Assembly (NCBI GenBank): GCA_963729695.1
Contig: CAVSOT010000013.1
Span: forward strand, 1-64,000
Source: PALSA-693 sp963729695
GTDB lineage: Bacteria > Actinomycetota > Acidimicrobiia > Acidimicrobiales > Palsa-688
DNA: 64,000 nucleotides
Reading direction: 5' to 3'
Of the stretch, positions 10,233 through 19,989 are shown one piece after another (position 1 is the stretch's first letter; each line of letters begins with the position of its first letter). The position numbers and the translations under genes are program-made. The notes beneath the pieces are model-generated. The model was given only the letters and a program-made list of their open reading frames with translations. It had not been told where the DNA came from and did not search any database.

Positions 10233-10776
10233 CCTCAAACCGAACCCGGGCCGGCAGTGGGCCCGGTGGCCACCGGCCGCGGGGGCGGCCCGTCGTCCAG
10301 ACGCCTTCGTCGGCGGGCCACTTTCACTCGGCCCAAGGGTGTCCGCCACCCTGCTGGCCGCCTACGACCTGAGCACCGACCGGCTCTACGGTCACATTAA
10401 GACCCACAAGTGCCGTACCGAGTTCCTGGCCTTCTTGCGGTATCTGCGAAGGCTCTACCCGCTTGAGGTGGGCAGGACGATCGTGCTGGACAAACTTCGG
10501 GCCCCACCAGATGCGCAGGGACAACCAAAAAGACCAGCGGGTGCGGACCTTCATCGAGGCCAACAACATCGAGCTGGCCTACGTCCCCTTCTACGCAAGC
10601 TGCTCAACCGCACCGAAGCCCGGTTCACCGCCCTGCGCTACTTCGCCCTCGACGGCACCGACCACGACAGCCACCAGGTCCTGGGCCGAATGATCCGCCG
10701 TTACATAGCCTGGCGCAACCGCCACGCCCGAGACGCGAAACTACAAGAAGTGATCAAGCGCGCAAACGTTGCCTGA
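10233..10776 (+). mobile_element. IS630-family transposase remnant
   Basis: Fragments of a DDE transposase are spread over several frames. LKPNPGRQWA (about 10233) and RRRATFTRPKGVRH (about 10305) come first, then LLAAYDLSTDRLYGHIKTHK and FLAFLRYLRRLYP. The central part switches frame (RTFIEANNIELAYVPFYASC near 10550) and returns as RFTALRYFALDGTDH and IRRYIAWRNRHARDAKL up to the stop at 10776. The N-terminal helix-turn-helix half is missing. At least three indels make it non-functional. I could not identify terminal inverted repeats. The flanks 9922-10232 and 10777-11155 hold no other gene that I can recognise. Confidence 0.82.
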
Positions 10777-11155
10777 TGCGGCTCTAGTCCGTGCGAGCGA
10801 AGCCCCTCCTGCCTGATTGACGAGGAAGCCCACAGCTGGCTCGGAACTCCCAGCGTCGAACGGCGAAACCGGAGCGGCCGACCAGTTGCCCTCGACAACC
10901 CGAGTCAGGATCGCCCGGTCTTGTGGAGCGATCCGAGGATCGCCTCCCAATGTCGCCGTCGCTCTTGGGCGCCGACCGCCCGGTAGAGTCGAGCCCGGTC
11001 CGGCCATCGACTCTTCCGCCCCCTAGCCCGCGAGGTGCGCTACGGTCGGTCGAGTAGGGAAATGTAGGGAGTGCGGGGGGACCGCCGGTCTTGTTTGGGG
11101 AGCTTCTCTCGCGCTGGCATTGGAGGACTGATCTCGGAACCAGAGGAGGTTTCAG

Positions 11156-12940
11156 ATGCAGGCTGTGGGAGGCGTGCGACGGTGGTTTGGATTTGGTGCC
11201 GGAGTGGCGGCTATCAGCATGGGGGTGATGTTCCTGATTCCGATCGGCACCGCAGGGGCGGGGACGACCGCCGGCGGTGCTGTTTCGGCCTCTCCGTCGG
11301 CCGCCCAGACGTCGGTGGTCAACGCGCCCACGTTCGTGCCCAAACTGACGCTGATCGGTACGGTCAACCTGTCCAGTTTCGGCCCTCCGGCGGCGCCCAC
11401 GACCGCGGGGCGTTCAGCTAGTTCGTCGTCGTGGAAGGTCGTGGATCAGGCGCTGGTGTCGCACCGGCCCAACGGGACCGCCGTGGCGCCTTCGGCGGCG
11501 ACGAGCCGGCTCACCTCGGCTCAGGTGCCAGGCGAGCACGGGTTCGCGGCGTTGAACGGCGTACAACAAGCGACGGCCAACGGCGGGATCGACCTCGAGC
11601 CCCCTGACCAGGGCCTCTGCGCGGGCGCGGGCTTCGTCGGGGAGTTCATCAACAATGCGTTCACGGTGTATTCGCCGAGCGGTTCCCAACTGATTCCCGT
11701 CATAGGGTCGCCGGCCATTTTCAAGCAACCATCGAACGCCTTCTTCTCGGATCCTCGCTGCTACTACGACGCCCCGACGGGACATTGGTTCTTGCAGGAG
11801 TTCATCGTCGGCACCGTCAGCAGTGGTGTGGCGACCTCGCCCAGCTTGCAGTTCCTGGCGGTGAGCGACACGACTGATCCCACCGGCAGCTATCACATCT
11901 GGGCGTGGGATACGACCGACTCTTCGACGGCGGGCTGTCCGTGCTTTGGTGACTATGACAACTTGGGCGCCGACAACAACGGCATCTATGTGGCCACCGA
12001 CGAGTTCTCCATCGCCGGACCCGCCTTCAACGGGGTCGTCCTCTACGCCGTGTCCAAGGAGACGATCGAGACCTTCGCGAACACAGGGATCCTGCCTACG
12101 GTGTTCGGTTTTCGACTGACGAAGGACTTCTTCGGTCAACCGTTCATCGTGGCCCCGACGACCACACCACAAGGGGCGAAGTTCGCGCCCAACACCGAAT
12201 ACTTCATGGAAACAAACGGTGATGCCGTGGCGGACAACCGCGTGGTGGTGTACGCCATGCATGACACCTCGGTACTAGCCTCGCCGCAACCGCCGAACTT
12301 GTTCAGGACCGTGATCAAGACCGAGCCGTACGCCCAGCCCTTCGACGCCTCCCAGCGGCCCGGCTTCCGTCCCTTGGGCCAGTCGGTCCAGGACCGGGCC
12401 GGTGGCATCCAGGCCGACTTCGACGCCATGATGGAACCGACCTACGTGAACGGGCACATCTTCGGCCAGTTCGATACCGCCACCGCCAGCGGCAACGACG
12501 CCGCCGCTTGGCTAGCAGTGACGCCGACGTTGTCGGGGAGCACCCTGTCCGCCACCGTTGCCAACCAGGGGTACGTCGCGCCCGCCAACGCCAGCACGCT
12601 CTACCCCTACACAGCCCTGGACAAGAACGGCAACGGGTATCTGCTGTTCGCCATTTCCGGGAAGTCCGACTATCCGAGCGCGGCCTACATCGCCTTCGGC
12701 GCCAATGGCCCAACCGGTCCAGTGCGCATCGCGGCCGCCGGTGCCGGTCCCGAGGACAGCTTCACCTGCTACGCCGCATTCGTGGGACCGACCTTCGGCG
12801 GCTGCCGTTGGGGCGACTACTCGATGGGCGTGGCCTCAGGTGGTCGGGTCTATCTGGCCACGGAAATGGTCCCAGGCACCAGCCGGGACACCCTGACCAA
12901 CTGGGGGACGTTCATTTGGAGCGCCCCGCCCAGCACCTAG
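11156..12940 (+). CDS. Large secreted protein of unknown function
   Basis: A 594-residue exported protein with a signal segment in the first 35 residues (GVAAISMGVMFLIPIGTAGAG), behind a good AGAGGAGG ribosome binding site. After a Ser/Thr/Ala-rich linker comes a beta-rich domain: GIDLEPPDQGLCAGAGFV, FSDPRCYYDAPTGHWFLQE, DYDNLGADNNGIYVATDEF. The repeated W and YD patterns suggest a beta-propeller. No catalytic motif is recognised. Paired cysteines (GCPCFGDY, TCYAAFVGPTFGGC) fit an extracytoplasmic location. It is probably monocistronic, between two transposon relics. Confidence 0.82.
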   Translation: MQAVGGVRRWFGFGAGVAAISMGVMFLIPIGTAGAGTTAGGAVSASPSAAQTSVVNAPTFVPKLTLIGTVNLSSFGPPAAPTTAGRSASSSSWKVVDQALVSHRPNGTAVAPSAATSRLTSAQVPGEHGFAALNGVQQATANGGIDLEPPDQGLCAGAGFVGEFINNAFTVYSPSGSQLIPVIGSPAIFKQPSNAFFSDPRCYYDAPTGHWFLQEFIVGTVSSGVATSPSLQFLAVSDTTDPTGSYHIWAWDTTDSSTAGCPCFGDYDNLGADNNGIYVATDEFSIAGPAFNGVVLYAVSKETIETFANTGILPTVFGFRLTKDFFGQPFIVAPTTTPQGAKFAPNTEYFMETNGDAVADNRVVVYAMHDTSVLASPQPPNLFRTVIKTEPYAQPFDASQRPGFRPLGQSVQDRAGGIQADFDAMMEPTYVNGHIFGQFDTATASGNDAAAWLAVTPTLSGSTLSATVANQGYVAPANASTLYPYTALDKNGNGYLLFAISGKSDYPSAAYIAFGANGPTGPVRIAAAGAGPEDSFTCYAAFVGPTFGGCRWGDYSMGVASGGRVYLATEMVPGTSRDTLTNWGTFIWSAPPST

Positions 12941-13159
12941 CCGGCTCGCACCATGACTTCGCTCCACGAGACTCCCGATGGTTTCAGCGGCAGTCCCGGA
13001 AGCGCAGCGACATGCCAGCGAATCAATAGGCTGGCCGCGTCCAGGCACCACGCCGACCATCGCCACGGTCGGCTCAAGCGGGCGTGGATGAGTAGCGCGA
13101 GCTGCTGCAAGGCTCCTCGCGCTAACCGGGACCAACCCCGGTCCCAACTGATCGCGTCG

Positions 13160-13320
13160 ATGGCGCACGATCGCGGGTGGGGCGTTCCTCGCCGGCTGCG
13201 GGGGTGCTACGACGCCGGCCCGACGGGCTACGCACTGGCCCGACTGCTGAAGAGTTGGGGGGTTTGGGGGTGAGGTGATCGCGCCGACGTGATCCCGGGC
13301 GACGGGGAGAAGACCGACAA
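13160..13320 (+). mobile_element. IS110-family transposase remnant (plus strand)
   Basis: A short piece reading LRGCYDAGPTGYALARLLKSWGV, which matches the CYEAGPTGYGLYRxL landmark of IS110 DEDD transposases. It is followed, in shifted frames, by EVIAPT and GEKTDKPDF, the remains of the usual IAPSLIP...KTDRRDA segment. No complete frame and no ends are visible. The rest of 12941-13905 contains nothing else I can support. Confidence 0.6.
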
Positions 13321-13905
13321 GCCTGACTTCCGCTGCCTGGGCGGTTGTACTGGGCCGGCAGCTGGAGGCGACCCGCCATGCTGGCGGTAGGGCCCGACCT
13401 TTACATAAGCCAGGGCGACGAAGGCAAGGTGCCGAACAGGGCGTTGAGGTGCGCCGGCGGCCATACGAGTGCCACATCCACCCTGCCACTGGGAGGCAGC
13501 GTCCAAGACCAGAAGCAGCCTGTGGCCGGCAGCACCCTCGCACCGGTTGGGTCCCGCATGACTGCGGCTGACCCTCCGAACCCCGCGAGTCCGTTTTCTC
13601 ATCGGCGGGTGGTGAACTTGAGAGTTCGTAGCCGTCTTGACCACGGACAACGACTCGACGGCGTCGTGGGAATCCGCCTTTGGGCCAAACACTGCGTCCC
13701 CGAGCCAGGGGACGCTTACGGGAAGGGCCGAAGCGGCCGCCTCCATCCGTACCTCCAAGAAGGAGCACCAGGAGAATGCGGAGAGGGCGGTAGGGCTGCC
13801 ACGGGTTCTTGGGCAGCTGCGGTGTCCCACGACACGGGGGAGCCGCTCTCCATTGTCGGTAAGACGAGGAAGCGCTCGCGGAACTTGTCGGGGATCACCC
13901 AGTCG

Positions 13906-14206
13906 ATCGAAGGGAGATCCAGGATCATGTCGACCAGGCTGTCTTATATGACCACAGGGCGGATCGAGACGGCTGCATCCAGGCTGCGCTCGTCCTGGGC
14001 GTCGACTCGGTGCTCACTATCGGTGAGTCCAACTGGGGGCCCAGGATTTGCCCAGGATTTGCGCGGCCGCGACGGTTGATGGCATCTCACTGCGAACGGC
14101 AGCAAAGGCTCGACCTGAAAAGTCGCAGCTCAGGCACCGAGTATGGCAACTGGCGACGGCCGGGTGCGTGCAAAGGAAGGAGGGTTTTCGACTCGTAAGC
14201 AGTGAG
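13906..14206. repeat. 300-bp dispersed repeat, copy 1
   Basis: 301 bases about 97% identical to 63435-63734 in the same orientation; I count eight substitutions and one base gained here in the G-run near 14038. It contains a tandem GCCCAGGATTT doublet. On the minus strand copy 2 is open as a short frame ending IRPVVI-stop, while the extra G breaks that frame in copy 1. The 3' edge (CTCACTGCT-ACGAGT on the minus strand) resembles a tRNA-Ser anticodon arm. No terminal inverted repeats are seen. Confidence 0.9.
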
Positions 14207-14387
14207 CGTCACCAGGTTCCTAACAGGGCCAATCCACCTCGACGGCGTGCACCCCGCCCGTCACCACGACCAACAGGCAAGAAGTCCAGCTGGCTTCAAT
14301 CGGTCCGAAGCGGTGACGGACGGGCACCGGTCACCGAAAGCCTCACGCCGCCGGCCGGACGACAGGGGGATCCCAATGACCCCACTC

Positions 14388-14753
14388 ATAATGAATATCG
14401 GTCAGGATCTGATCAGGCACGCCGTGAGCCCGAAACGCCGCCTCCAGCCGGTCCCCACCGGGCGGGCCGTGGCCCGGACCATCAACGCGGCCGAGACACA
14501 AAACCTCGAGTGGTCATCGATCCCGCTCAGCATGTGCAACTCGGCGCGCATCTGCCAGGAAGAACCGGCCCACCAGATCCATCTGCCACAACTCCGTAGC
14601 CCGAGACCGCTCCCAGCGCTTGTAATCGTCCCGTCGGCGACGGCGTCTGGCCACCTCGATCAACCCGTGACGCACCAAGCAGCGATAGACAGACGACCGG
14701 CCCGGCAACGGCTCGACCGTCGCCGCCGCCAGTCGGGACAAGATCAACCACAC
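14388..14753 (-). mobile_element. IS481-like (integrase core) transposase remnant
   Basis: The minus strand gives GRSSVYRCLVRHGLIEVARR and DDYKRWERSRATELWQMDLVG (14514-14753). Shifted frames then give LSGIDDHSRFCV, the region of the first catalytic Asp, and LEAAFRAHGVPDQILT (about 14400). This is the order of an IS481/IS3-type integrase domain. The N-terminal helix-turn-helix start and the C-terminal catalytic residues are absent, and at least two frameshifts are present. It lies about 180 bases beyond the 300-bp repeat. Confidence 0.8.
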
Positions 14754-15047
14754 CAGCGTTCTGGGCGCATATTTACCCTGACATTTGGGGGATGTTCCGC
14801 GGAACGTTCTGGGCGGGTCTTCTGTAGCCAGACTATGAGCACAGCCAAGTACTACATCTTCGATCGATACGCTTCCGTTCTTGCCGCATTAAACTCGAGC
14901 TGGTCAGCCAGATCGGCCATTATGCGCCCGTGCGCAAGAAACGTTGCCAGCCGGACACATTACGTTGAAGCTCGCGGTCGTTGTCGGGGCTCGGCCAAGG
15001 TCGTGCGTGGTAGCCCGCACACCATTTGTGTGCGGGCGTCTGTTTGG

Positions 15048-15686
15048 CTACTGCGGAACATCTGTGTCCGGTGGCTGCGTCCGAGCCCGGGAGGTTTCGT
15101 CTTCGGGCCGCAGGGACCTTTCGTCTTCGGGCCGTAGGACCCTTTCCTCTTCGCGGACGTGATCGCCACGTTCAATGACCGCTGCTGGCTCGGTCGCTAA
15201 AGCCCGTCGCCTCGACGGCGCGCCGCCGATAGCACCGCCGATAGCACCGGCGCCCAATCCGATCAGCACTGACCAAAAGCTTGGCCACCACCCGAGCGTC
15301 TTGACGGTAAGGGTTTGGGCTCCGACGTGTACAACGGTGGCGTTGCTTGTCGAGATCAAGGCCGGGATGCCGAAGGCGGCCACGCCTAGAACCACCAGGC
15401 CCCACGCCGTGACCCCGTTGGCTATCCCGGCAGTGACGCCTCGGGCGGCGGACGAAGCGCCAGCCACGACGCCGGCGAGCAGCATGGCAAAGATGGCCGT
15501 GGCACCGAGCCACCAGTCCAGGTGCTGGTAGAACAAGTGCCTGTGCGAGCCATAGGCCAAGCCCAACCACAACAACGAAAGCAGCCCGCCCGCCGCAAGA
15601 CCGATAACAGTTCCAGCAAAGACGCCGCCCCACTGGATCAACGGTGGAGGCGTGCCTTCTACGGCGGTACGGCGTTCGCGGATCAT
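15048..15686 (-). CDS. Polytopic membrane protein, unknown function
   Basis: A 212-residue protein with four predicted membrane spans: about 22-43 (GTVIGLAAGGLLSLLWLGLA), 58-80, 88-108 and 140-165 (GAGAIGGAIGG). A hydrophilic, charged C-terminal tail follows (residues 170-212), containing the doublet LRPEDERSLRPEDE. AAAGGAGT lies 7 bases before the ATG. The family is seen as hypothetical in actinobacteria, and no function is known. The Gly-rich last helix resembles YMGG/TIGR-type membrane repeats, but I cannot name it. It stands alone. Confidence 0.72.
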   Translation of the reverse strand: MIRERRTAVEGTPPPLIQWGGVFAGTVIGLAAGGLLSLLWLGLAYGSHRHLFYQHLDWWLGATAIFAMLLAGVVAGASSAARGVTAGIANGVTAWGLVVLGVAAFGIPALISTSNATVVHVGAQTLTVKTLGWWPSFWSVLIGLGAGAIGGAIGGAPSRRRALATEPAAVIERGDHVREEERVLRPEDERSLRPEDETSRARTQPPDTDVPQ

Positions 15687-16517
15687 CCAACACTCCTTTG
15701 AGCTAGGTCGAAACCTAGCGCCAATGAGTTACCCAGGGCAGGCGGAGTTGAATCCAAACGCGGCGAGGTCCCATCTCGTTCGGATCCGCCATACCCGGGC
15801 ACCAAGAGGGGACTCGGGCGTTCATCCACACTTCGGTCATGTCGACGGGGACCCGCCCGTGAAAGTCGGGCCGACGATCAGGTAGGAGCCCGGCCCCGCC
15901 GGGCGGGTCCCGCCCAGATTGCAGATCATTGGAGGCCACAGGATCGTCCACGTGACTGGACTGGCGGAACGCGGACGTCGGCTGTGGGCCAGTGCCCTTC
16001 GGGCGACCCAGGTCACGTCCTTCTCGATGCACTGCGAGCGGCGGAGGCCTCGGAGCTAGACCCGCGAAACGGAGCCGGCTAAGCCGGGCGCTCGAGGCGT
16101 TAGGTGGCCTGGCCAAGGACACCGTGACTGAGCTGCCGTGAGTACCGTCAAGGGAGTCGCTGGCCTTCCGTGGGCGTCGGCAACCGCAACTCTTCAAGTA
16201 TCGAAGTTGTCGCTTTCGACGCAGCTTTCGTCGATCCCAAGACGCCTGCCCCCGGCTGGGTTTCTAGCCATCTACAGCGGCTGACCCGCGACGCCTAGGC
16301 CCTCGACCTGCAAGCCCGTGACCAAGTGCGACCACCGATTTGGACGTGTTCCAGGACCGAGGGGTAGATCGAGAGGTGCGGCCGCCACCTCGAGCTGGCG
16401 GCCCGGACTCGGGCCATGGCCGCCCGATTTTTCTGCTAGCCCCGCACGGATGGCGAGTCTCCGAAGCCATGGGCGCCAATATCGAGCAGCTCGGCATAGT
16501 CCCCGACTTGTCGCCCC
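15687..16517. other. Intergenic stretch, 830 bases
   Basis: No gene I can support. A plus-strand snippet near 15955 reads GLAERGRRLWASAL, vaguely like phage small-terminase (P27-type) proteins, but it is too short to call. Confidence 0.4.
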
Positions 16518-17309
16518 TCAAGGAAGGGGAGCTTGCATAAAGACGTGCTGGCTCCATTGACGCAGCCGACGTGACCTGTACACCCGCATCGCCTGGTGAA
16601 ACGGAGGAAGGCGGTAGCGAGCCAGTACGTTGAATGCCTTTGCTCGGAGCGTGTGATCGAGCGTGGTGCGAAAGTCGGGCTCGACTCCTATCGGGTATGG
16701 AACAACGCACTTGAGAACGTCGAAGCCCCCAGCGTCACGCAGATATTTCCAACTGTCCGGTGCTACCCGGATCGGTAGCACCACGTCCGCGAGGCGTCCA
16801 GCCGCCTCTCGGGTGAGCAGGTAGGCGCCGCTGCTGTGGGGCTGAGACAGGTCGAGCGGCTCGGCCAATAACTGGCCGCCAGCCAGCGGAGTCGCCCGAT
16901 CACGAGTGAATCGGCAAGGCTCAAAGCTCCGAAAGTGTAACAGCACGATCTCAGCACCGGCCATATCTTCGGCGATCTCGCCGATCTTTCGCTCGATACC
17001 TTCCGATAAGACAACATCGTCCTCCAAGACTAGGCCGGTCGGGTACTCACTCGAAGCGACCCGCCGATAAACAGCTAAGTGGCTCAAGGCGCAACCGATC
17101 ATCCCCGGCGATAACCACCTCGGAGCACGGCTCACCGCCTCCTCATCCACCAGCCCTGTCCGATCTTCGGCTGACAGAGTGCGCCCGTCGACCGCTGTGA
17201 TGAACTCATGGTCCAGGTCGGGGAAGTACTGGGCCACCGCGCGGTCCATGTAGGAGCGCCGTTCCGCTGATCGCTCAAGGTTGATGATCCAGGCCTTCAC
17301 CGTTTCCAT
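16518..17309 (-). CDS. Glycosyltransferase family 25 protein
   Basis: A 263-residue GT25-type glycosyltransferase, the LPS/glycan galactosyltransferase-like family. It begins VKAWIINLERSAERRSYM, has AVDGRTLSAED, then MIGCALSHLAVYRRV and the metal/nucleotide motif LVLEDDVVL. QPHSSGAYLLTREAAGRL is the acceptor region. The frame is open to an ATG at 17351, but the ATG at 17309, just before the first strand, fits the family better. It follows a methyltransferase gene on the same strand, so both probably modify a surface glycan. Confidence 0.85.
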   Translation of the reverse strand: METVKAWIINLERSAERRSYMDRAVAQYFPDLDHEFITAVDGRTLSAEDRTGLVDEEAVSRAPRWLSPGMIGCALSHLAVYRRVASSEYPTGLVLEDDVVLSEGIERKIGEIAEDMAGAEIVLLHFRSFEPCRFTRDRATPLAGGQLLAEPLDLSQPHSSGAYLLTREAAGRLADVVLPIRVAPDSWKYLRDAGGFDVLKCVVPYPIGVEPDFRTTLDHTLRAKAFNVLARYRLPPFHQAMRVYRSRRLRQWSQHVFMQAPLP

Positions 17310-17376
17310 CGGAACGCAACCATAGTTTCCGGGCGATTGAGTACCAAACATGTATCTTCTACTGAGAAAGTCCCCG

Positions 17377-18153
17377 CTAAGGCCACCTTCGCCCCTGTGC
17401 GTTGTCGGATGCTCGTGTTCCGGTCAGCTTCCAAAGGTAGGTCTCGGGGTGAACCACATCTGTCACGCCCATCGCTTTGACCGGTGTGCTGGCCAACCGA
17501 TCAGCCTTCGCGCCCGTTGCGAACACCATGGTGTTCTGTCGGTACCAAGTGTCTACTCGGTCGTCACTCCAGACGGCTGGACGTACCACGTCGAAGAGTT
17601 GGTAACCCCGCTCAGCGAAGAGAGCAACCCAGTGAGACTGCCATCTCTCGTTCACATGCCCCGAGCCGCCCTGCTCCGGTATAGCTGCGGAGAAGAGAAT
17701 CACGTCGCCATGCGCAGCGAGGTTCTCAAGAAACTGGTTGGACTGAGCAGCAGCGATGTGTTCGGCGACTTCGAGACTGACAACAAGATCGAAACGACGC
17801 CCGAGGTCCAACGGCTCCCCCAAGTTGCCAGCGACGAAGCTATCGGACGGAATCTCCAGTGTCTCGCGGTCCACATAGTCGCCGTCTACCCCCAGCACGT
17901 CCTTGACGCCCTTATTGGCGAACTCGCAGAGCCACGATCCGACGCCACAACCCAAATCGACAACCGAGTCCACTGGGCCGAGCGGCAGACTCAGTACCAG
18001 CGGGACAACCACACCAGCACTCCGTTTGGCACCTGCTCGAAGGGCCTCGTAGAACGCGGTGCTGTAGAGTTCACGGGCTGGCCATCTCACGAGGCTCACC
18101 GTAGCGACTTTCGTCGCGGCCGGCTCCGGAGATAGGTGAGCCCCTCGCTCCAT
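17377..18153 (-). CDS. SAM-dependent methyltransferase
   Basis: About 258 residues with a class I Rossmann methyltransferase core: VDLGCGVGSWLCEFANKG (motif I), LGVDGDYVD (motif II), then FDLVVSLEVAEHI and GDVILFSAAIPEQGG. NERWQSHWVALFAERGY resembles FkbM/sugar-O-methyltransferase-like enzymes acting on glycans. The frame is open to 18318, but the extra N-terminus overlaps the tail of the flavin reductase gene and looks non-coding. The ATG at 18153 or the GTG at 18099 is more likely. It is probably co-transcribed with the GT25 gene. Confidence 0.8.
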   Translation of the reverse strand: MERGAHLSPEPAATKVATVSLVRWPARELYSTAFYEALRAGAKRSAGVVVPLVLSLPLGPVDSVVDLGCGVGSWLCEFANKGVKDVLGVDGDYVDRETLEIPSDSFVAGNLGEPLDLGRRFDLVVSLEVAEHIAAAQSNQFLENLAAHGDVILFSAAIPEQGGSGHVNERWQSHWVALFAERGYQLFDVVRPAVWSDDRVDTWYRQNTMVFATGAKADRLASTPVKAMGVTDVVHPETYLWKLTGTRASDNAQGRRWP

Positions 18154-18818
18154 CCGCGCAGGAAACGGACAGCGACGGGGTCTCGGTCGAGCGAATGGAC
18201 GACCAATCGTGTTACCCAGTGGCAGCACGGGTCCCGGCGCCGCAATGTGCGATCCATAATCCAGCTGCAGACCGGACAGCAAGAGCACGGAACGGCGCGA
18301 CCGTGCGTTCCACAGCACCTCCCGCTGGCTGTGGGAGCGGGTGTCATCTCTTTAGCTGTTGCGAAGGACAGGAACCGGCGCCCGGGCTGGCGAAGTTGGG
18401 CTTCGTCAACTGCTATGAGATGCGCTACATGATCGCCGCAGTCGAGCCGGGCCACGATGGTACCCACGACCCAGCCTCTGGTGTCGAGCAGCACTGGCAC
18501 TCCTCGGGGTCCTTCTTCCCACTCGCAGAACTGAAACTTGTCTACCTCGTCGCCGGTGTGCTCCCCGAACAGAGCGGCCAGATCCCGGCTGCCCTCGTGG
18601 AGAAAGTTGACAGCCAAGATCTCAGCGCGTTGCGCAACCGAATACGTACGATTCGCCTTTGAAAGGAACACCAATAGCCTCGGCGGATCGATGCTAGCCT
18701 GCGAGAGGAAACCGACCAGGCATCCTGAGCGCTCGCCGGCGGCCACGGCAGTGACCACGAACATGGGATAGTCGAGGTCGGCTACGAGTGTGTGGAATGA
18801 TCGGGTCGCGTCAGTCAT
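18096..18818 (-). CDS. Flavin reductase-like (FMN-binding split barrel) protein
   Basis: Residues 1-165 match the flavin reductase-like domain that binds FMN or F420: HTLVADLDYPMFVVTAVA, GERSGCLVGFLSQASIDPPR, LAVNFLHEGSRDLAALFGEH and TRGWVVGTIVARLDCGDHVA. The domain normally ends soon after FATAKEMTPA (about 18330). The remaining 75 residues are Cys/Arg-rich and look like read-through after a lost stop, so the true 3' end is doubtful. It is divergent from a RibD-like reductase 64 bases away. A badly broken paralogue lies at 53060. Confidence 0.75.
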   Translation of the reverse strand: MTDATRSFHTLVADLDYPMFVVTAVAAGERSGCLVGFLSQASIDPPRLLVFLSKANRTYSVAQRAEILAVNFLHEGSRDLAALFGEHTGDEVDKFQFCEWEEGPRGVPVLLDTRGWVVGTIVARLDCGDHVAHLIAVDEAQLRQPGRRFLSFATAKEMTPAPTASGRCCGTHGRAVPCSCCPVCSWIMDRTLRRRDPCCHWVTRLVVHSLDRDPVAVRFLRGWSEGLTYLRSRPRRKSLR

Positions 18819-18882
18819 GAGCTCACAATGACACGCCGGAAGCGAGTACCGTTCGCTCAGTGGACGTTCCAGACGACGGAAA

Positions 18883-19663
18883 ATGAGGCGACTGCTGCCG
18901 TACCCGGCGGCGGAGGTCGACGCGCTGGCTCTCTACGCTGACGGGAACCGCACTCCCCCGGCGCACCGCCCATACGTGGTTGTCAACATGGTGGCCAGCG
19001 TCGATGGTGCCACGGCCGTGGGGGGCGTCACCCGGGCTCTCGGCAGCCCGGCCGACCGGGCGATCTTCCTTCATCTCCGCCATCTGGCCGACGCCGTCCT
19101 GGTGGGGGCGGCCACCGTTCGCATGGAGCGTTATGGACCAGTCCGGTTGGATGCGTCCGAACGGGGTCAGAGACAGCGCAGAGGCAAGGCGCCCCGCCCT
19201 CCGATCGTCGTGGTGTCGAGGTCGCTAGATTTCGACTGGCAGACGCCCTTCTTCGTTGATGCCGACCCCAGGGCCATAATTCTTGCCCCCGCCGATGCCG
19301 AACCCGATCGCCTAGAGCAAGCTCGGGACCGCGGAGAGGTGATCGCGAACAGGAAGGGGGACAGTCGACCTGGCAAACGCCTTTTCGCAGCTGCGAAGGC
19401 GAGGCATCAGCCTTCTCTTGTGCGAAGGCGGCCCAACGCTCAATTCCGAGCTGGTAACTGCCGGACTGATAGACGAACTCTGCCTCACCGTCGCGCCTTT
19501 GTTGGCACCTGGCGGGCCAAAGGGAATCCTCGGCCCCGGGTTGACCAGCGAACCAGTGTCCCTGCGCCTGGTGCACCTCCTCGAAGAAGAGGGTTTTCTT
19601 TACCACCGCTACTTGGTCAGGTGGCAGGGCCGTATCCGACCCCAAACCGTGCTACAACCGTAG
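18883..19663 (+). pseudogene. RibD C-terminal / pyrimidine reductase-like protein, one frameshift
   Basis: A dihydrofolate-reductase-fold enzyme of the RibD C-terminal family (pyrimidine reductase-type). The first frame covers VVVNMVASVDGATAVGG, SPADRAIFLHLRHLADAVLV and VVVSRSLDFDW up to GEVIA. One base shift near 19355 moves the reading to GTVDLANAFSQLRRRGI, CEGGPTLNSELVTAGLIDEL and LAPGGPKGILGPGL, to the stop at 19663. Everything else is intact and full length (about 260 residues), so a sequence error is possible. It faces away from the flavin reductase gene, and the 64-base gap may hold a shared promoter. Confidence 0.85.
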
Positions 19664-19989
19664 CGGCCTACGAACCGACACCTCCACAACGTCTATCATG
19701 TACGAATTGCCTGACGTGCTAATTATCTGCCGGGCATTGATCCTGACTGATTCGGCGACGACACCCTGGTTCGGGGGCGGCGTCTGGCGGTTCGTCGAAG
19801 TTCGTTCATCGATAGAGGTTTCGGGTCTCGGACGTCGTAGCCGTCCGGAACGGATTCCGATGTCCCGGCTCTATGTGGGTGGTCGTTAATCGGCACGTTC
19901 CTCTCGGACAGACAAAGGGACAAGGTTGGCGGGTCCCGTCTCGGCGTCGACGGGTACCCTCCGATGGAGGGCGTCCGAAAGGTGGGAGG
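19664..19989. other. Intergenic stretch
   Basis: No gene or recognised element seen. Confidence 0.45.

Noticed and set aside
13716..13928. Minus-strand frame MILDLPSIDWVIPDKFRERF flanking the 300-bp repeat
   Set aside because: Looks mildly coding, but no family is recognised and it continues into unrelated sequence only in copy 1.
14794..14805. Possible parS-like palindrome
   Set aside because: GTTCCGCGGAAC is shorter than and differs from the usual 16-bp ParB site, and no parAB genes are near.
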